NCBI RefSeq assembly: GCF_039822625.1
Contig: NZ_JBDLLG010000003.1
Span: 1 to 64,000, forward strand
Direction of reading: 5' to 3'
DNA: 64,000 nt
Source of the DNA: Marinimicrobium locisalis
GTDB taxonomy: Bacteria; Pseudomonadota; Gammaproteobacteria; Pseudomonadales; Cellvibrionaceae
In this document: piece by piece, positions 1-8,005 of the stretch
Position numbering within the stretch: the stretch's first letter is position 1
How the letters are laid out: each line of letters opens with the position of its first letter
Program-made: the position numbers and the translations under genes
The notes under the pieces: model-generated
What the model saw: the letters and a program-made list of their open reading frames with translations, nothing else
The model's database searches: none
What the model was told of the DNA's origin: nothing

Positions 1-83
1 CGAAATAGTCTCTACGTTTAGGCCGAAATTATACTGGATTTCCACAGGAATTTACGAAGAGCCGCATTTTTAAATATGGCTTT

Positions 84-797
84 TTGGTGACCGCGCTTGC
101 GTTGGCAACGCATGCAAACAGTTCGGACCTGAAAGTATTCCCTGCCTCTGGAACCTATCTTGATAAAAATCAATTTGATTTGACCTTTATTGCGCAAACA
201 CCTGGCGCTCGTATTCAACACTTGGAGCTCGTATTGAATGGTATTCCCGCTCCTGCACTGGCCGAGCGTTGTTCGTCGGCCAGCAGAACTGAAAAAGGGT
301 TTTCCTACATTCAGTGCAAGAACCTTAGTGGCGCAGCGCTTGGCTCGGGGCCAGTCCAACTGGAGGCGGTATCACACATGGATGACGGCGAAGCCTTGCG
401 CGCCGCAGTACAGTACGAAATCCTATCAACTGCCCCGTCCTACAGTTATACGTTCGAGCTGGCCACCAATAGCCCCAAAACGGTAGAGCTAACGAGCGGC
501 TATGAATACGCCGTCACCGCTTCTGGCCAAGCCACCCTGTGGGCAGAGAACCCTGACTTTCCCGTTTCCTCTCCCTCGGGAAATGGAACTACATGCAATA
601 CCTACAACTGTCTCGTACCCGGCGCACCCACCGGCGCCTTGGTCGTCAAGGTCGGCGATAGCAGTTGGAGTCTGCTCGGAAGCCACGGCACCCTGAACCT
701 TCCCTACCCGGAAGAAGTTAGCTTTTCGGTAAATGATCGGCGACTGGAAGACAACATCGGCGCTTACCGAGTCAACATTACTCGAATTCGCCAGTAG
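84..797 (+). CDS. Exported protein with LecA-like lectin domain
   Basis: About 237 residues from a TTG at 84 (GTG at 87 is also possible). The C-terminal half (about residue 115 on) resembles the PA-IL/LecA calcium-dependent galactose lectin: two cysteines near CNTYNC, then GALVVKVG, an LGSHG turn, and a closing VND..DN.GAYRVNI block where LecA binds calcium and sugar. The N-terminal half is not recognised. The reading frame stays open upstream to a stop at 6-8. A typical signal peptide (KSRIFKYGFLVTALALATHA) starts in it right after an ACG codon at 54-56, preceded by AGGA at 46-49. No ATG is available, so the original start probably was this codon. Whether the gene is still expressed is unknown. 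The lectin assignment is by motif only. Confidence 0.6.
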   Translation: MVTALALATHANSSDLKVFPASGTYLDKNQFDLTFIAQTPGARIQHLELVLNGIPAPALAERCSSASRTEKGFSYIQCKNLSGAALGSGPVQLEAVSHMDDGEALRAAVQYEILSTAPSYSYTFELATNSPKTVELTSGYEYAVTASGQATLWAENPDFPVSSPSGNGTTCNTYNCLVPGAPTGALVVKVGDSSWSLLGSHGTLNLPYPEEVSFSVNDRRLEDNIGAYRVNITRIRQ

Positions 798-855
798 CTT
801 TACTGACGCTTACTCGGCGCTCTACCATATTTCAGTCAACGAGGAGTGACATGCC

Positions 856-1173
856 TCAACCCTTGAGGCCCGTCGCTCCCAACATGCTTTCCAAATGGTT
901 TAAGTAGGCTAAAAAAGCCTCCCGCCCCAACGCCGTCAGTGCGACTTCGGTGACCGGCTTTCGCCCTTCAAATCTCTTACTGATAGTGATGTACTCTTTG
1001 CCCTCTAGCTTCCTCAAGTGGGTACTCAGGTTGCCGTCGGTGGCCTTGATCTGGTCGCGAATAAAGGTGAATTCCGCCTTTTCCACCCCCGCCAGTACCG
1101 CCATCACAGCCAGCCGGATGCGCGAGTGAATCAAGTCATCCAACTGGGTATGATCAAAATCCGACACCGTCAC
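856..1173 (-). CDS. Winged-helix transcriptional regulator (ArsR/MarR-like, HTH_34 type)
   Basis: 105 residues from a GTG whose first bases overlap the stop of the upstream membrane gene (GTGA), which suggests translational coupling and decided this start. The protein is one winged-helix domain: LDDLIHSRIRLAVMAVL, a recognition helix region around DGNLSTHLRKLEGKEYI, and a wing with FEGRKPVTEVALT. Small regulators of this type are often encoded with the membrane protein they control. A likely role is control of its own two-gene operon; the signal is unknown. Confidence 0.8.
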   Translation of the reverse strand: MTVSDFDHTQLDDLIHSRIRLAVMAVLAGVEKAEFTFIRDQIKATDGNLSTHLRKLEGKEYITISKRFEGRKPVTEVALTALGREAFLAYLNHLESMLGATGLKG

Positions 1174-1766
1174 ACTCCCGCTGCCACTTGCTGGCGTTGT
1201 TTCATCCTTATCAGTACGGTGCCGGGCACCACATACAATACCAACAGCATGAGACTCATCAACAGCAGCACATACATGCCCGGCCACACAAACATCACTA
1301 ACGATCCAAGCCACCAGCCGAAAGCCAGGTTACGTAGCCAGGGGTAACCGGCGAGCACGCCGGTCAAAAACACACCCGTTCCAATTAACGAGGAAAAAAG
1401 CGCCGGCATATGCTGCCCGGGAATCGCTCCCGTGCCCAGACCCGCAAAAAACAGTATCAATTGCGTTACCCCCACTGCCAGCCACACCATACCGATCAAC
1501 CGGCCGGCGGGTGCCTGAACCGGCTCACGCATATCCTGCCGAACCAGATAGAAGTTCCCCACACTGCCCAGCACAAAACACGCCGTCCAGGTGATAAAAG
1601 GCGTCTGAGTCCAGCCTTGGGTGATCTGCAACCAAGTCACCAGCAACGCGGCGCCCACGGCAATGCCCCAGACAATAAAGTAGCCACCGCTAAGACAGGC
1701 GGCACGGCGGGTATCGAGCATTAGCTCACGGATATAGGCGAGGTCGGTTTTAGCGTCATTTTTCAT
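1170..1766 (-). CDS. Integral membrane protein partnered with a winged-helix regulator
   Basis: 198 residues, start ATG at 1766 with AGGAC about ten bases upstream; a TTG two codons earlier is less likely. A short charged N-terminus (NDAKTDLAYIRELMLDTRR) is followed by about six hydrophobic segments, for example GGYFIVWGIAVGAALLVTWL and MYVLLLMSLMLLVLYVV. No catalytic motif was recognised. It overlaps the regulator gene by four bases and is probably co-transcribed with it. Function unknown. Confidence 0.75.
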   Translation of the reverse strand: MKNDAKTDLAYIRELMLDTRRAACLSGGYFIVWGIAVGAALLVTWLQITQGWTQTPFITWTACFVLGSVGNFYLVRQDMREPVQAPAGRLIGMVWLAVGVTQLILFFAGLGTGAIPGQHMPALFSSLIGTGVFLTGVLAGYPWLRNLAFGWWLGSLVMFVWPGMYVLLLMSLMLLVLYVVPGTVLIRMKQRQQVAAGV

Positions 1767-1877
1767 GGTCAAGCGTCCTATGCAGTCGGTTTACGTTTGC
1801 TTTGTAAAACAAAGTACTTTTCATTCTATTCGGAGTCAAGTGTTTTTTATTGCTTTACGTAGCGAGTTGCAGGCCAC

Positions 1878-1996
1878 CTACAACTCCGGGTCGCTTTCAA
1901 GCTCGGCCGCAAGATGTTGCATTACCAAGCGTATGCGCTCGACGCTTCGAAGGTCTGGGTGCGTCAGCAGCCACAGGTTAGACGTCTTCCTGGGTT
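1878..1996 (-). pseudogene. LysR-family regulator, C-terminal remnant
   Basis: The minus strand encodes a typical LysR C-terminus, TSNLWLLTHPDLRSVERIRL and then VMQHLAAELESDPEL with a TAG at 1878-1880. The DNA-binding domain and most of the effector domain are missing. Where they should lie, the opposite strand instead encodes the rest of a DoxX protein. The frame stays open to about 2067, but residues beyond about 1996 do not look like LysR. This is the tail of a gene cut by a deletion. Confidence 0.75.
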
Positions 1997-2294
1997 GAAA
2001 AGGAAGTACGGACTCAATCCCCGCTCTTGCCTGATCGCTGGGGAGGCGACTGCGGGCATCGCGATCCTTCTAGGCATTCACACGCGGTGGTTCGCGTTGG
2101 CGATGATCCCGGTGCTACTGGGGGCAACATGGGCGTACACCGGCAACGGCTGGCTTTTCACCAATGAGGGGGGAGGTTGGGAATACCCACTGCTTCTGTC
2201 AGTACTTGCCGGGGTACAATCACTGCTCGGGGACGGCCGCTATTCAGTTCTTAACCTCAGGCCCTCCGTGGGCGCCATGAGGCCCTCTGCCTGA
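1995..2294 (+). pseudogene. DoxX-family membrane protein, C-terminal remnant
   Basis: The plus strand from about 1995 encodes the last three transmembrane segments of a DoxX-type protein: IAGEATAGIAILLGIHTRWF, LAMIPVLLGATWAY and WEYPLLLSVLAGVQSLLGDG, ending at a TGA (2292-2294). The first helix and start region are missing. The frame upstream reads through the antisense of the LysR remnant. LysR and DoxX genes are often divergent neighbours, so one deletion across the shared promoter explains both fragments. Confidence 0.75.
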
Positions 2295-2424
2295 GTAACC
2301 GCCGGAACCTCTTGAGTCATCGACGGGGCGTTTTAATGACATAATCCGCTTCTAGAGCGCCCTCTGTCCCGCGCAAGGGCTCAAAGATGGCGAAAACGCA
2401 TCCATTCAGTTCTTACACGGCACT

Positions 2425-2982
2425 CTACAAGCCACCAACCCCCAGATAGAACTGAATTTCCGCCACAAACTCATTGCCTTCCGGAAGCCGCTCAAAACCG
2501 ATGGTATGCTCAACATTATCCGAGGACCGGGCCGCCTGCAGGGGCAGCCCATACTCGAAGGATTCATCCAGCGTCAGGTCCCGCTGGTTCATTGTCATAT
2601 TGACGATGTCCTCAAGCGGCGATTTTAGCTGATAGTCCTGGTCCACACTCGTAATAACACTATGGATGACGCCCAGCCCTTTCTCGAAGCTGGAATCGTT
2701 GACTTCGGTTAAACGATAAACCACCGTCAAGTTATACATCGTGCAGTATTTCTGCTCGATGTATACCGAATCTCCGCTTTCGAGCCTCAACTCTCGCTTT
2801 ACAAGGTGTTCACCGCTGTCCTTGTCACGCTCTCTGCTTTCACTGATCACCTGGCCAGAAACGGGCAGCTCCAGGCCGGGGGTGACTTGGTCAGAATAAG
2901 AGCAATCGACACCGCTGTCTTCATGCGCCCAAGCCGCACTCGAGAGCATAAGGATGCACGCAGAAAAGGCAGTCTTCAGCAT
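2425..2982 (-). CDS. Secreted protein of unknown function
   Basis: 185 residues with a clear signal peptide (MLKTAFSACILMLSSAAWA, cleavage before HED). The mature part is acidic and probably beta-rich, with cysteines in GVDCSYS and EQKYCTMYN that could form a disulfide. No family recognised. It lies nine bases after the lipoprotein gene and is the last gene of a three-gene minus-strand unit starting with the lysozyme-like fragment. Its place next to a cell-wall-hydrolase fragment makes an envelope or immunity-type role possible, but this is inference from position. Confidence 0.7.
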   Translation of the reverse strand: MLKTAFSACILMLSSAAWAHEDSGVDCSYSDQVTPGLELPVSGQVISESRERDKDSGEHLVKRELRLESGDSVYIEQKYCTMYNLTVVYRLTEVNDSSFEKGLGVIHSVITSVDQDYQLKSPLEDIVNMTMNQRDLTLDESFEYGLPLQAARSSDNVEHTIGFERLPEGNEFVAEIQFYLGVGGL

Positions 2983-2991
2983 ATCACCGAT

Positions 2992-3756
2992 TTACTGGTA
3001 GCTTTTAATTATCTGCCAGTCTCCCTCTGCGTCAACTGACAGAACGAAAAGCCGCAGATGCTGATAGCTTCCTCCATCCACGGAATCCCGCGAAGAAATT
3101 AGAACATCCTCCACACCGTCGCCGTCAAAATCCCCACGACCGACCGGCTCCAATCGCTGCACCCCTCCCGTCGTATAAAAATCTACAACGTGTGGAGAAA
3201 TAGCGTCTAGCTTACGAATTTTATTGATATCCCCCCAATACTGAACCGTTGGATCGTTGCGGTTCTTGTCGGATTCCGTTTCCGACGTTTCGAGCGCCAG
3301 CTCCGGCGGGAGCTGGTCCGGACTCGAGGCGTTGAGAATAGACTCTGGAATATAGGAGGTACGAGGGTTATCTGCGCTACTCAGCAATTTCGTCGCCCGA
3401 CACATGATAGCCAGCTCCACAAAGGCATTCATCTCATGCTCACGTAAAGTACGGGTTTCTGGCGTAACTTCTTGAAAGTACTCTTCGCAACTTGAAACGG
3501 TCCCCTCTTCTTCGCCGCGGGTATTGATTATGTCAACGGGAGCATACCACTCTTTGCTTAACAGCCCGGATAGTTCCCCTCTCCGTTCAACATTCACGTC
3601 TTCAGCCAATAGCTCCGGCATTTTAAAGCCGGAGTACCAGGAGACGGTGTACGCTCTTTTCTCTGTAGCTTTACCCCCCGAACAGCCCCCCAATAAAGAT
3701 ATAAAAAGTGCTATAAACACCACCGGAACAATGCCTTTGCCTTTAACAGAAAACAT
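2992..3756 (-). CDS. Putative lipoprotein with a DxDGDG calcium-type motif
   Basis: 254 residues from ATG 3756, chosen because it gives a lipoprotein signal (FIALFISLLGGC, Cys25); an upstream ATG at 3855 would put 33 odd residues before it. The middle is charged and low in recognisable motifs. Near the C-terminus, GRGDFDGDGVEDVLISS is an FG-GAP/EF-hand-like calcium loop, followed by a short beta-rich end. It starts 13 bases after the lysozyme-like fragment. Lipoproteins directly downstream of peptidoglycan-hydrolase toxins are often their immunity proteins, so that role is possible here but unproven. Confidence 0.7.
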   Translation of the reverse strand: MFSVKGKGIVPVVFIALFISLLGGCSGGKATEKRAYTVSWYSGFKMPELLAEDVNVERRGELSGLLSKEWYAPVDIINTRGEEEGTVSSCEEYFQEVTPETRTLREHEMNAFVELAIMCRATKLLSSADNPRTSYIPESILNASSPDQLPPELALETSETESDKNRNDPTVQYWGDINKIRKLDAISPHVVDFYTTGGVQRLEPVGRGDFDGDGVEDVLISSRDSVDGGSYQHLRLFVLSVDAEGDWQIIKSYQ

Positions 3757-3769
3757 AGAAATGATCCTA

Positions 3770-4078
3770 TTACTTTGAGTTACCCGCACCAACGGCTTTC
3801 TTAGAATCATCCACGCACGCTTCCAGTAGGTCCTTAACGTATTTGTTGCGCGCATCAGATATGGGGGATTTTCGATTTGAGCTGTCTGCGGCTTTCTGCC
3901 AGTCCTTCGCTTTTACTGCGGCATTGAAGTTCGGCCAGTTGTTATTGAGCTCGGTCATTCCAAGATTAAATATCAAATCAAACAAGGCCAGGCGAGCCTT
4001 GCTAGGGAAGCCGTCAAAATCGCTGTATTTTCTTTTCAGCTCGCCTTCAAAACCATGCTCATCGACGCTCTCAAGCAT
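3770..4078 (-). pseudogene. Lysozyme-like (T4/pesticin type) protein, C-terminal half only
   Basis: 102 residues that match the C-terminal lobe of T4-lysozyme/pesticin-type muramidases: FPSKARLALFDLIFNLG, a WPNFNAAVKAKDWQKAA helix pair, and ISDARNKYVKDLL. The N-terminal part with the catalytic Glu and Asp/Thr is missing. A stop codon lies nine bases upstream of the ATG, no good ribosome-binding site is seen, and a 39-bp repeat lies 19 bases away. Family members are usually 150-180 residues, or larger when fused to delivery domains. This is most likely the remnant of a phage-type or toxin muramidase followed by its accessory genes. Confidence 0.65.
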
Positions 4079-4096
4079 AAAAAGTCTCTATCGAAT

Positions 4097-4135
4097 AGGC
4101 GCGGCCAGTATATCCAACCAAACCAATATTCAGAA
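4097..4135. repeat. 39-bp direct repeat, copy 1
   Basis: Begins AGGCGCGGCCAGTATAT and ends CCAATATTCAGAA. A second copy at 4477-4515 differs at one position (C versus T at 4114/4494). The copies are 380 bp apart in the same orientation. Copy 1 sits just upstream of the truncated lysozyme gene. Confidence 0.85.
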
Positions 4136-4408
4136 GAGAATCAGGCGACAACTACCCCGACATAGAGCAATTGCTCACAGGCTACAGGGCCACGAAAGAT
4201 CGCCGAGGTACTCCTGAGAACCCCGAACGAACACCTCAGCACCCGAAAGCCTCGTCGTATGGACCCAACCGGCGGCAACCGCATTGGCTTTAGTGGAAAA
4301 ATCGTGCAAAATCGGGGCATCCAACAATAAGTAGCGGCAGCTGCACGGTATGTAAGCGCTAACAAACGACAATAGGGAGTTCCGAATGCAACCTTACCCT
4401 AAAGAGCT
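4136..4408. other. Non-coding stretch between direct repeats
   Basis: No convincing gene on either strand. Short open frames exist on the minus strand, but their translations look random and have no ribosome-binding site. The segment may be debris of the lysozyme locus or the body of a small inserted element bounded by the 39-bp repeats. Confidence 0.5.
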
Positions 4409-4476
4409 GTTAAGGAAACTCTGATTAATCGCTACACAACTTGATGTGTACTCAAAAAATCAGAGCTTCCCTAAAC
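4409..4476. repeat. Long nested palindrome (MITE- or REP-like)
   Basis: Outer arms GTTAAGGAAACTCTGATT (4409-4426) and AATCAGAGCTTCCCTAAAC (4458-4476) are imperfect inverted repeats. Inside is a second hairpin, TACACA-ACTTGA-TGTGTA. The right arm directly abuts copy 2 of the 39-bp direct repeat. It could be a small non-autonomous element or a strong transcription barrier; no T-tract follows. Confidence 0.65.
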
Positions 4477-4515
4477 AGGCGCGGCCAGTATATTCAACCA
4501 AACCAATATTCAGAA
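4477..4515. repeat. 39-bp direct repeat, copy 2
   Basis: Partner of the repeat at 4097-4135 with one mismatch. It lies 60 bp upstream of the GH43 start codon. Confidence 0.85.
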
Positions 4516-4575
4516 AATAACCCTGACGTCTAGCGCAATCGGATAACGGCTTAGACACTATGGAGCGCAAGAATA

Positions 4576-6165
4576 ATGCAAAAGTTAATGCTAGCGAGCT
4601 TCGCTATCCTTACCGCTGCCGCGCTGGGCGGTTGCGTGACCCCTGGGGGCCCACAGGCCCGAAACCCCATTATCTGGGCGGATGTGCCGGATGTATCGGT
4701 CATACGGGTGGAAAATACCTATTACATGAGTAGCACCACCATGCACATGAGCCCGGGTTTGCCGATTATGAAATCGGACGATCTGGTCAACTGGGAGCTC
4801 GCCAGTTACGCCTACGACACACTGGTGGACAACGAAGCCATGAACTTGCAGCGGGGGCAGAATGCCTACGGCAAAGGTTCCTGGGCAAGCAGCTTGCGGT
4901 ACCATGAGGGGCGGTTCTATGTATCCACTTTTTCCGATACGTCTGGTAAGACCCATATTTTCAGCACCGAGGATGTGACCAAGAGCAACTGGCGGGAACA
5001 ATCGTTTGAACCCGTGCTGCACGATCACACTCTGTTCTTTGAAGAGGGCCGCGTTTATATGGTCTACGGCAGCGGCGATATTCGCCTGGTGGAGCTGGAA
5101 GACGACCTGAGCGGCATTAAAGAAGGCGGCATCAATAAGGTAATCATTCCTGATGCCGGCGCCGTGGCGGGCGATGACATTATGCTGCCCGCGGAAGGCT
5201 CCCAGCTTTATAAGGTCAACGGCTATTATTACCTCTTTAATATCACTTGGCCGCAGGATGACATGCGCACCGTGGTGATTCACAGAGCGGAGAAATTGAC
5301 CGGCCCCTACGAGGGACGGGTGGCCTTGCAAGATGAGGGAATCGCCCAGGGCGGGTTGGTGCAAACCCCTTCAGGTGATTGGTACGCCATGCTCTTTGGC
5401 GACAGGGGCGCGGTGGGCCGAATTCCCTACCTGGTGCCGGTTCATTGGCAGGATGGCTGGCCTGTTCTGGGTGAGAATGGCACCGTGCCCGATCGGTTGA
5501 ATGTACCGGTGGAAAACAGCAACGTGTCGGGACTCGTCCAGTCCGACGATTTCAGTACACCGACGCTGCCCCTCGCCTGGCAATGGAACCACAACCCGCA
5601 CCAAGAAGGCTGGTCCCTGACCGACCGCCCCGGTCATCTACGCCTGACCAACCATCGCCTCGTGGATAGTGTCCTACAAACCCGCAATACCCTCACCCAA
5701 CGAACCTTTGGCCCCAAGAGTCATGTGCACACCAAGCTGGATGTGAGCGGCCTGCGCGATGGTGATGTAGCAGGCCTTCTTTTGCTACAAAAACACTATG
5801 GGTATGTCGGCGTGAAACAGGAAAATGGCCAGCGCTCCGTCGTGATGGTCAGCGCGGAAAAGGAAGGAGACGCCTCCCGGGAGCTGGCGAGTCATTCAGT
5901 GGAGCAGAGCATTCTCTATTTGAAAGCGGAAGCCGACTTTCGAAAGCAAAAAGATCGGGCCCAATTTTTCTACAGCCTCGACGGCGAGCAATGGACTCCC
6001 ATTGGCGAACCGCTCAAAATGAGCTACACCCTTCCGCACTTTATGGGTTACCGATTTGGCTTGTTTAACTTTGCGACCGAAACCCAGGGCGGAACGGTGG
6101 ATTTCGACTATTTTAGAATAGCCCCTCCGCAGCCAATCGTCGAAGGACCACGGCTGAAGCAATAG
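4576..6165 (+). CDS. Glycoside hydrolase family 43 lipoprotein (beta-xylosidase/arabinofuranosidase type)
   Basis: 529 residues; start ATG with GGAG 11 bases upstream. A lipoprotein signal ends at LGGC (Cys20). Residues about 30-310 form a GH43 five-bladed propeller: PIIWADVPDVSVIRV carries the catalytic base (Asp39 by the family PDPS pattern), and MLPAEGSQLYKVNGYYYLF carries the likely acid Glu. Residues about 325-520 form the C-terminal beta-sandwich usual in GH43 beta-xylosidases (FSTPTLPLAWQWNHNP ... FNFATETQGGTVDFDYF). Substrate is probably xylo- or arabino-oligosaccharides at the outer membrane or periplasm. It is 40 kb from the xylose operon and has no copy of that operon's operator-like motif upstream. 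Confidence 0.88.
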   Translation: MQKLMLASFAILTAAALGGCVTPGGPQARNPIIWADVPDVSVIRVENTYYMSSTTMHMSPGLPIMKSDDLVNWELASYAYDTLVDNEAMNLQRGQNAYGKGSWASSLRYHEGRFYVSTFSDTSGKTHIFSTEDVTKSNWREQSFEPVLHDHTLFFEEGRVYMVYGSGDIRLVELEDDLSGIKEGGINKVIIPDAGAVAGDDIMLPAEGSQLYKVNGYYYLFNITWPQDDMRTVVIHRAEKLTGPYEGRVALQDEGIAQGGLVQTPSGDWYAMLFGDRGAVGRIPYLVPVHWQDGWPVLGENGTVPDRLNVPVENSNVSGLVQSDDFSTPTLPLAWQWNHNPHQEGWSLTDRPGHLRLTNHRLVDSVLQTRNTLTQRTFGPKSHVHTKLDVSGLRDGDVAGLLLLQKHYGYVGVKQENGQRSVVMVSAEKEGDASRELASHSVEQSILYLKAEADFRKQKDRAQFFYSLDGEQWTPIGEPLKMSYTLPHFMGYRFGLFNFATETQGGTVDFDYFRIAPPQPIVEGPRLKQ

Positions 6166-6236
6166 AGTGCTTCGGTGGCGAGTTAGCGCGAAGCGGCGCC
6201 CCTGAAACGAACCCTATGCCTTCAAAGAGGTGGACC

Positions 6237-6518
6237 ATGCATATTGCCATTCTGACCTGCAACGTTTCCCTCCCCGGCTGCGGCTCGCTCAAGGAGAAGC
6301 GCCAGCGCATGGGCGGGCTGCACGAGCGGCTGGGTAGAAACCCCTCGATTGCGGTCTGCGAAAGCGGGGAGCGCGACCGTCACGAGGCGAGCGAGTGGTC
6401 GTTTGTGGTGACGGGTTTGTCGCGAAGGGATGTGGAGTCGCTGTGTAGCGATATCGAAAACAGGCTCGAACGCTCCGTGGATGGGCGCGTCTTGGAGGTT
6501 AACAGAGAGTTTCTGTGA
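6237..6518 (+). CDS. DUF503 family protein (YlxP-like)
   Basis: 93 residues from the ATG at 6237, preceded by GAGGTGG; an in-frame ATG at 6216 adds only seven poorly fitting residues. The pattern MHIAILTCNVSLPGCGSLKE followed by KRQRM is the DUF503 signature. The family is small and often linked to ribosome or RNA metabolism, but its biochemical role is not settled. The gene is convergent with the parvulin gene across a shared terminator. Confidence 0.8.
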   Translation: MHIAILTCNVSLPGCGSLKEKRQRMGGLHERLGRNPSIAVCESGERDRHEASEWSFVVTGLSRRDVESLCSDIENRLERSVDGRVLEVNREFL

Positions 6519-6570
6519 GGGCTGGAATGGCAGGCTACCTCTAGCGGGGATGGCGCGCCAGTCCGTGCCC

Positions 6571-6611
6571 CACGACCAACCCGGATACCGGATTGGTCGT
6601 GTAGGTTTTTA
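6571..6611. terminator. Bidirectional hairpin terminator
   Basis: CACGACCAACCCGG / CCGGATTGGTCGTG stem with an ATA loop, followed by TAGGTTTTTA. It separates DUF503 (+) from the parvulin gene (-). Confidence 0.8.
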
Positions 6612-6890
6612 GTCCTGGCGCTGGGTCACTTCCAACAGGTGGTAGCCAAACTGGGTTTTAACCGGGCCCTGGACTTCGTTGACCGGTGCGCTGAAAACGA
6701 CTTTGTCGAACTCGGGCACCATTTGGCCTGGGCCGAAGGTACCCAGGTCACCGCCACTGCGGCCCGAGGGGCACTTGGAGTGGTCCTGCGCCAGCTTGGC
6801 GAAATCTTCGCCCGCTTCAATTTTGGCTTTCAGCTCATTACAGGTGTTTTCGTTGTCGACCAGGATATGGCGTGCAGCTGCTTGAGGCAT
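6609..6890 (-). CDS. ppiC: Parvulin-type peptidyl-prolyl cis-trans isomerase
   Basis: 93 residues from ATG 6890, which matches the short cytoplasmic PpiC form; the longer upstream frame adds non-homologous residues. A single rotamase domain fills the protein: ARHILVDNENTCNELK, GGDLGTFGPGQMVPEFDKVV and GPVKTQFGYHLLEV. No signal peptide is present, so it acts in the cytoplasm on proline peptide bonds. Confidence 0.92.
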   Translation of the reverse strand: MPQAAARHILVDNENTCNELKAKIEAGEDFAKLAQDHSKCPSGRSGGDLGTFGPGQMVPEFDKVVFSAPVNEVQGPVKTQFGYHLLEVTQRQD

Positions 6891-7073
6891 AGTCGTGGCT
6901 CTCGTTCGTGAGTTCATGGGTGTCAAATGAAGCGCATACAATAATCGGTATCACATTTCAGATCCAGTCGGAGCGGGCACTTGACGCTCTAGGACGATTG
7001 TCCTATATTTACCAGCGAACTTCCGAAGCCCAAGCGCCCTTGTAGAATCGGGCGACACACAAGACGCAATCTC

Positions 7074-7652
7074 ATGGCTCGCTCCACCAAACGTGATGAC
7101 ATTGTCGAAGCCGCCGACCGCCTGTTCTACCGGCAGGGCTACGAGCACACCTCTTTTGCGGATATTGCCCGAGAGGTTCAGATATCCCGCGGCAATTTTT
7201 ACTACCACTTTAAAACCAAGGACGAGATTCTCGATGCGGTAATTCAGGCGCGCTTGGGGCATACCCGCCAGATGTTGTCGTTGTGGGAGGCGGAGGGCGA
7301 CCGGCCCGAGGACCGTATTCGCAGCTTTATCCATATTTTGATCGTCAATCAAGCCAAGATCCTGCGCTACGGCTGCCCCGTGGGGACCTTGTGCTCAGAG
7401 CTGGCCAAGCTCGGCCACCCATCCCAAGCCGATGCCAACCAGCTGTTTACCCTGTTTCGAGCCTGGCTTCGACAGCAGTTTGTCCAGCTTGGAAGAACAC
7501 AAGATGCCGACGATTTGGCCATGCACCTGCTGGCCCGCAGCCAAGGGGTAGCTACCCTGGCCAACGCCTTTCACGATCAGCCATTTGTCGAACAGGAAGT
7601 GAAAACCATGTGCGACTGGCTAGCCCACTACACCGAAGCGGCGGCTTCATAA
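7074..7652 (+). CDS. TetR/AcrR family transcriptional regulator
   Basis: 192 residues. The N-terminal helix-turn-helix is clear: RDDIVEAADRLFYRQGYEHT followed by SFADIAREVQISRGNFYYHF. The C-terminal domain has the CPVGTLCSELAKLG segment seen in a subgroup of TetR proteins that sense reactive or electrophilic compounds, so its cysteines may be functional. YciI and the alkylation-repair glycosylase Tag follow on the same strand, with gaps of 40 and 25 bases. That fits a small stress-response operon. Confidence 0.88.
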   Translation: MARSTKRDDIVEAADRLFYRQGYEHTSFADIAREVQISRGNFYYHFKTKDEILDAVIQARLGHTRQMLSLWEAEGDRPEDRIRSFIHILIVNQAKILRYGCPVGTLCSELAKLGHPSQADANQLFTLFRAWLRQQFVQLGRTQDADDLAMHLLARSQGVATLANAFHDQPFVEQEVKTMCDWLAHYTEAAAS

Positions 7653-7692
7653 ACCAACCCCCACACCGGAACCACCAAAGGAGGGATATTCG

Positions 7693-7980
7693 ATGTTTGT
7701 TGTACTACTGAAATTTTCCAGCAACAAGTCTCAAGCGAGTGAGTTCATGCAGGGCCACAACAGTTGGCTCCAACGTGGCTTCGATGACGGCGTTTTTATT
7801 TTGGCCGGAAGCTTGCAGCCCAAGCAGGGAGGGACGGTACTCGCACACAATATTTCCAGAGAGGCGCTTGAGGAGCGGTTGGGCCAGGACCCCTTTGTGA
7901 AAGAAGACGTGGTCGCCCCAGAGATACTGGAGATCACTCCATCCAAGGTGAGCCAGGAACTGGCTTTTTTGATGCCCTGA
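7693..7980 (+). CDS. YciI family protein
   Basis: 95 residues, start ATG with AAAGGAGG nine bases upstream. It is a single YciI/DGPF ferredoxin-like fold: FVVLLKFSSN, FMQGHNSWLQRGFDDGVFIL (the His-Asp pair typical of the family) and DPFVKEDVVAPEILEI. Family members are small dimeric proteins, some with lyase or hydrolase activity; the substrate here is unknown. It lies between a TetR regulator and tag. Confidence 0.85.
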   Translation: MFVVLLKFSSNKSQASEFMQGHNSWLQRGFDDGVFILAGSLQPKQGGTVLAHNISREALEERLGQDPFVKEDVVAPEILEITPSKVSQELAFLMP

Positions 7981-8005
7981 CCGCATTTTTACAAGGAGAC
8001 AAACA

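Noticed and set aside
4141..4372. Minus-strand frames between the 39-bp repeats as the missing N-terminus of the lysozyme
   Set aside because: The translation does not resemble the catalytic lobe and stop codons separate it from the fragment.
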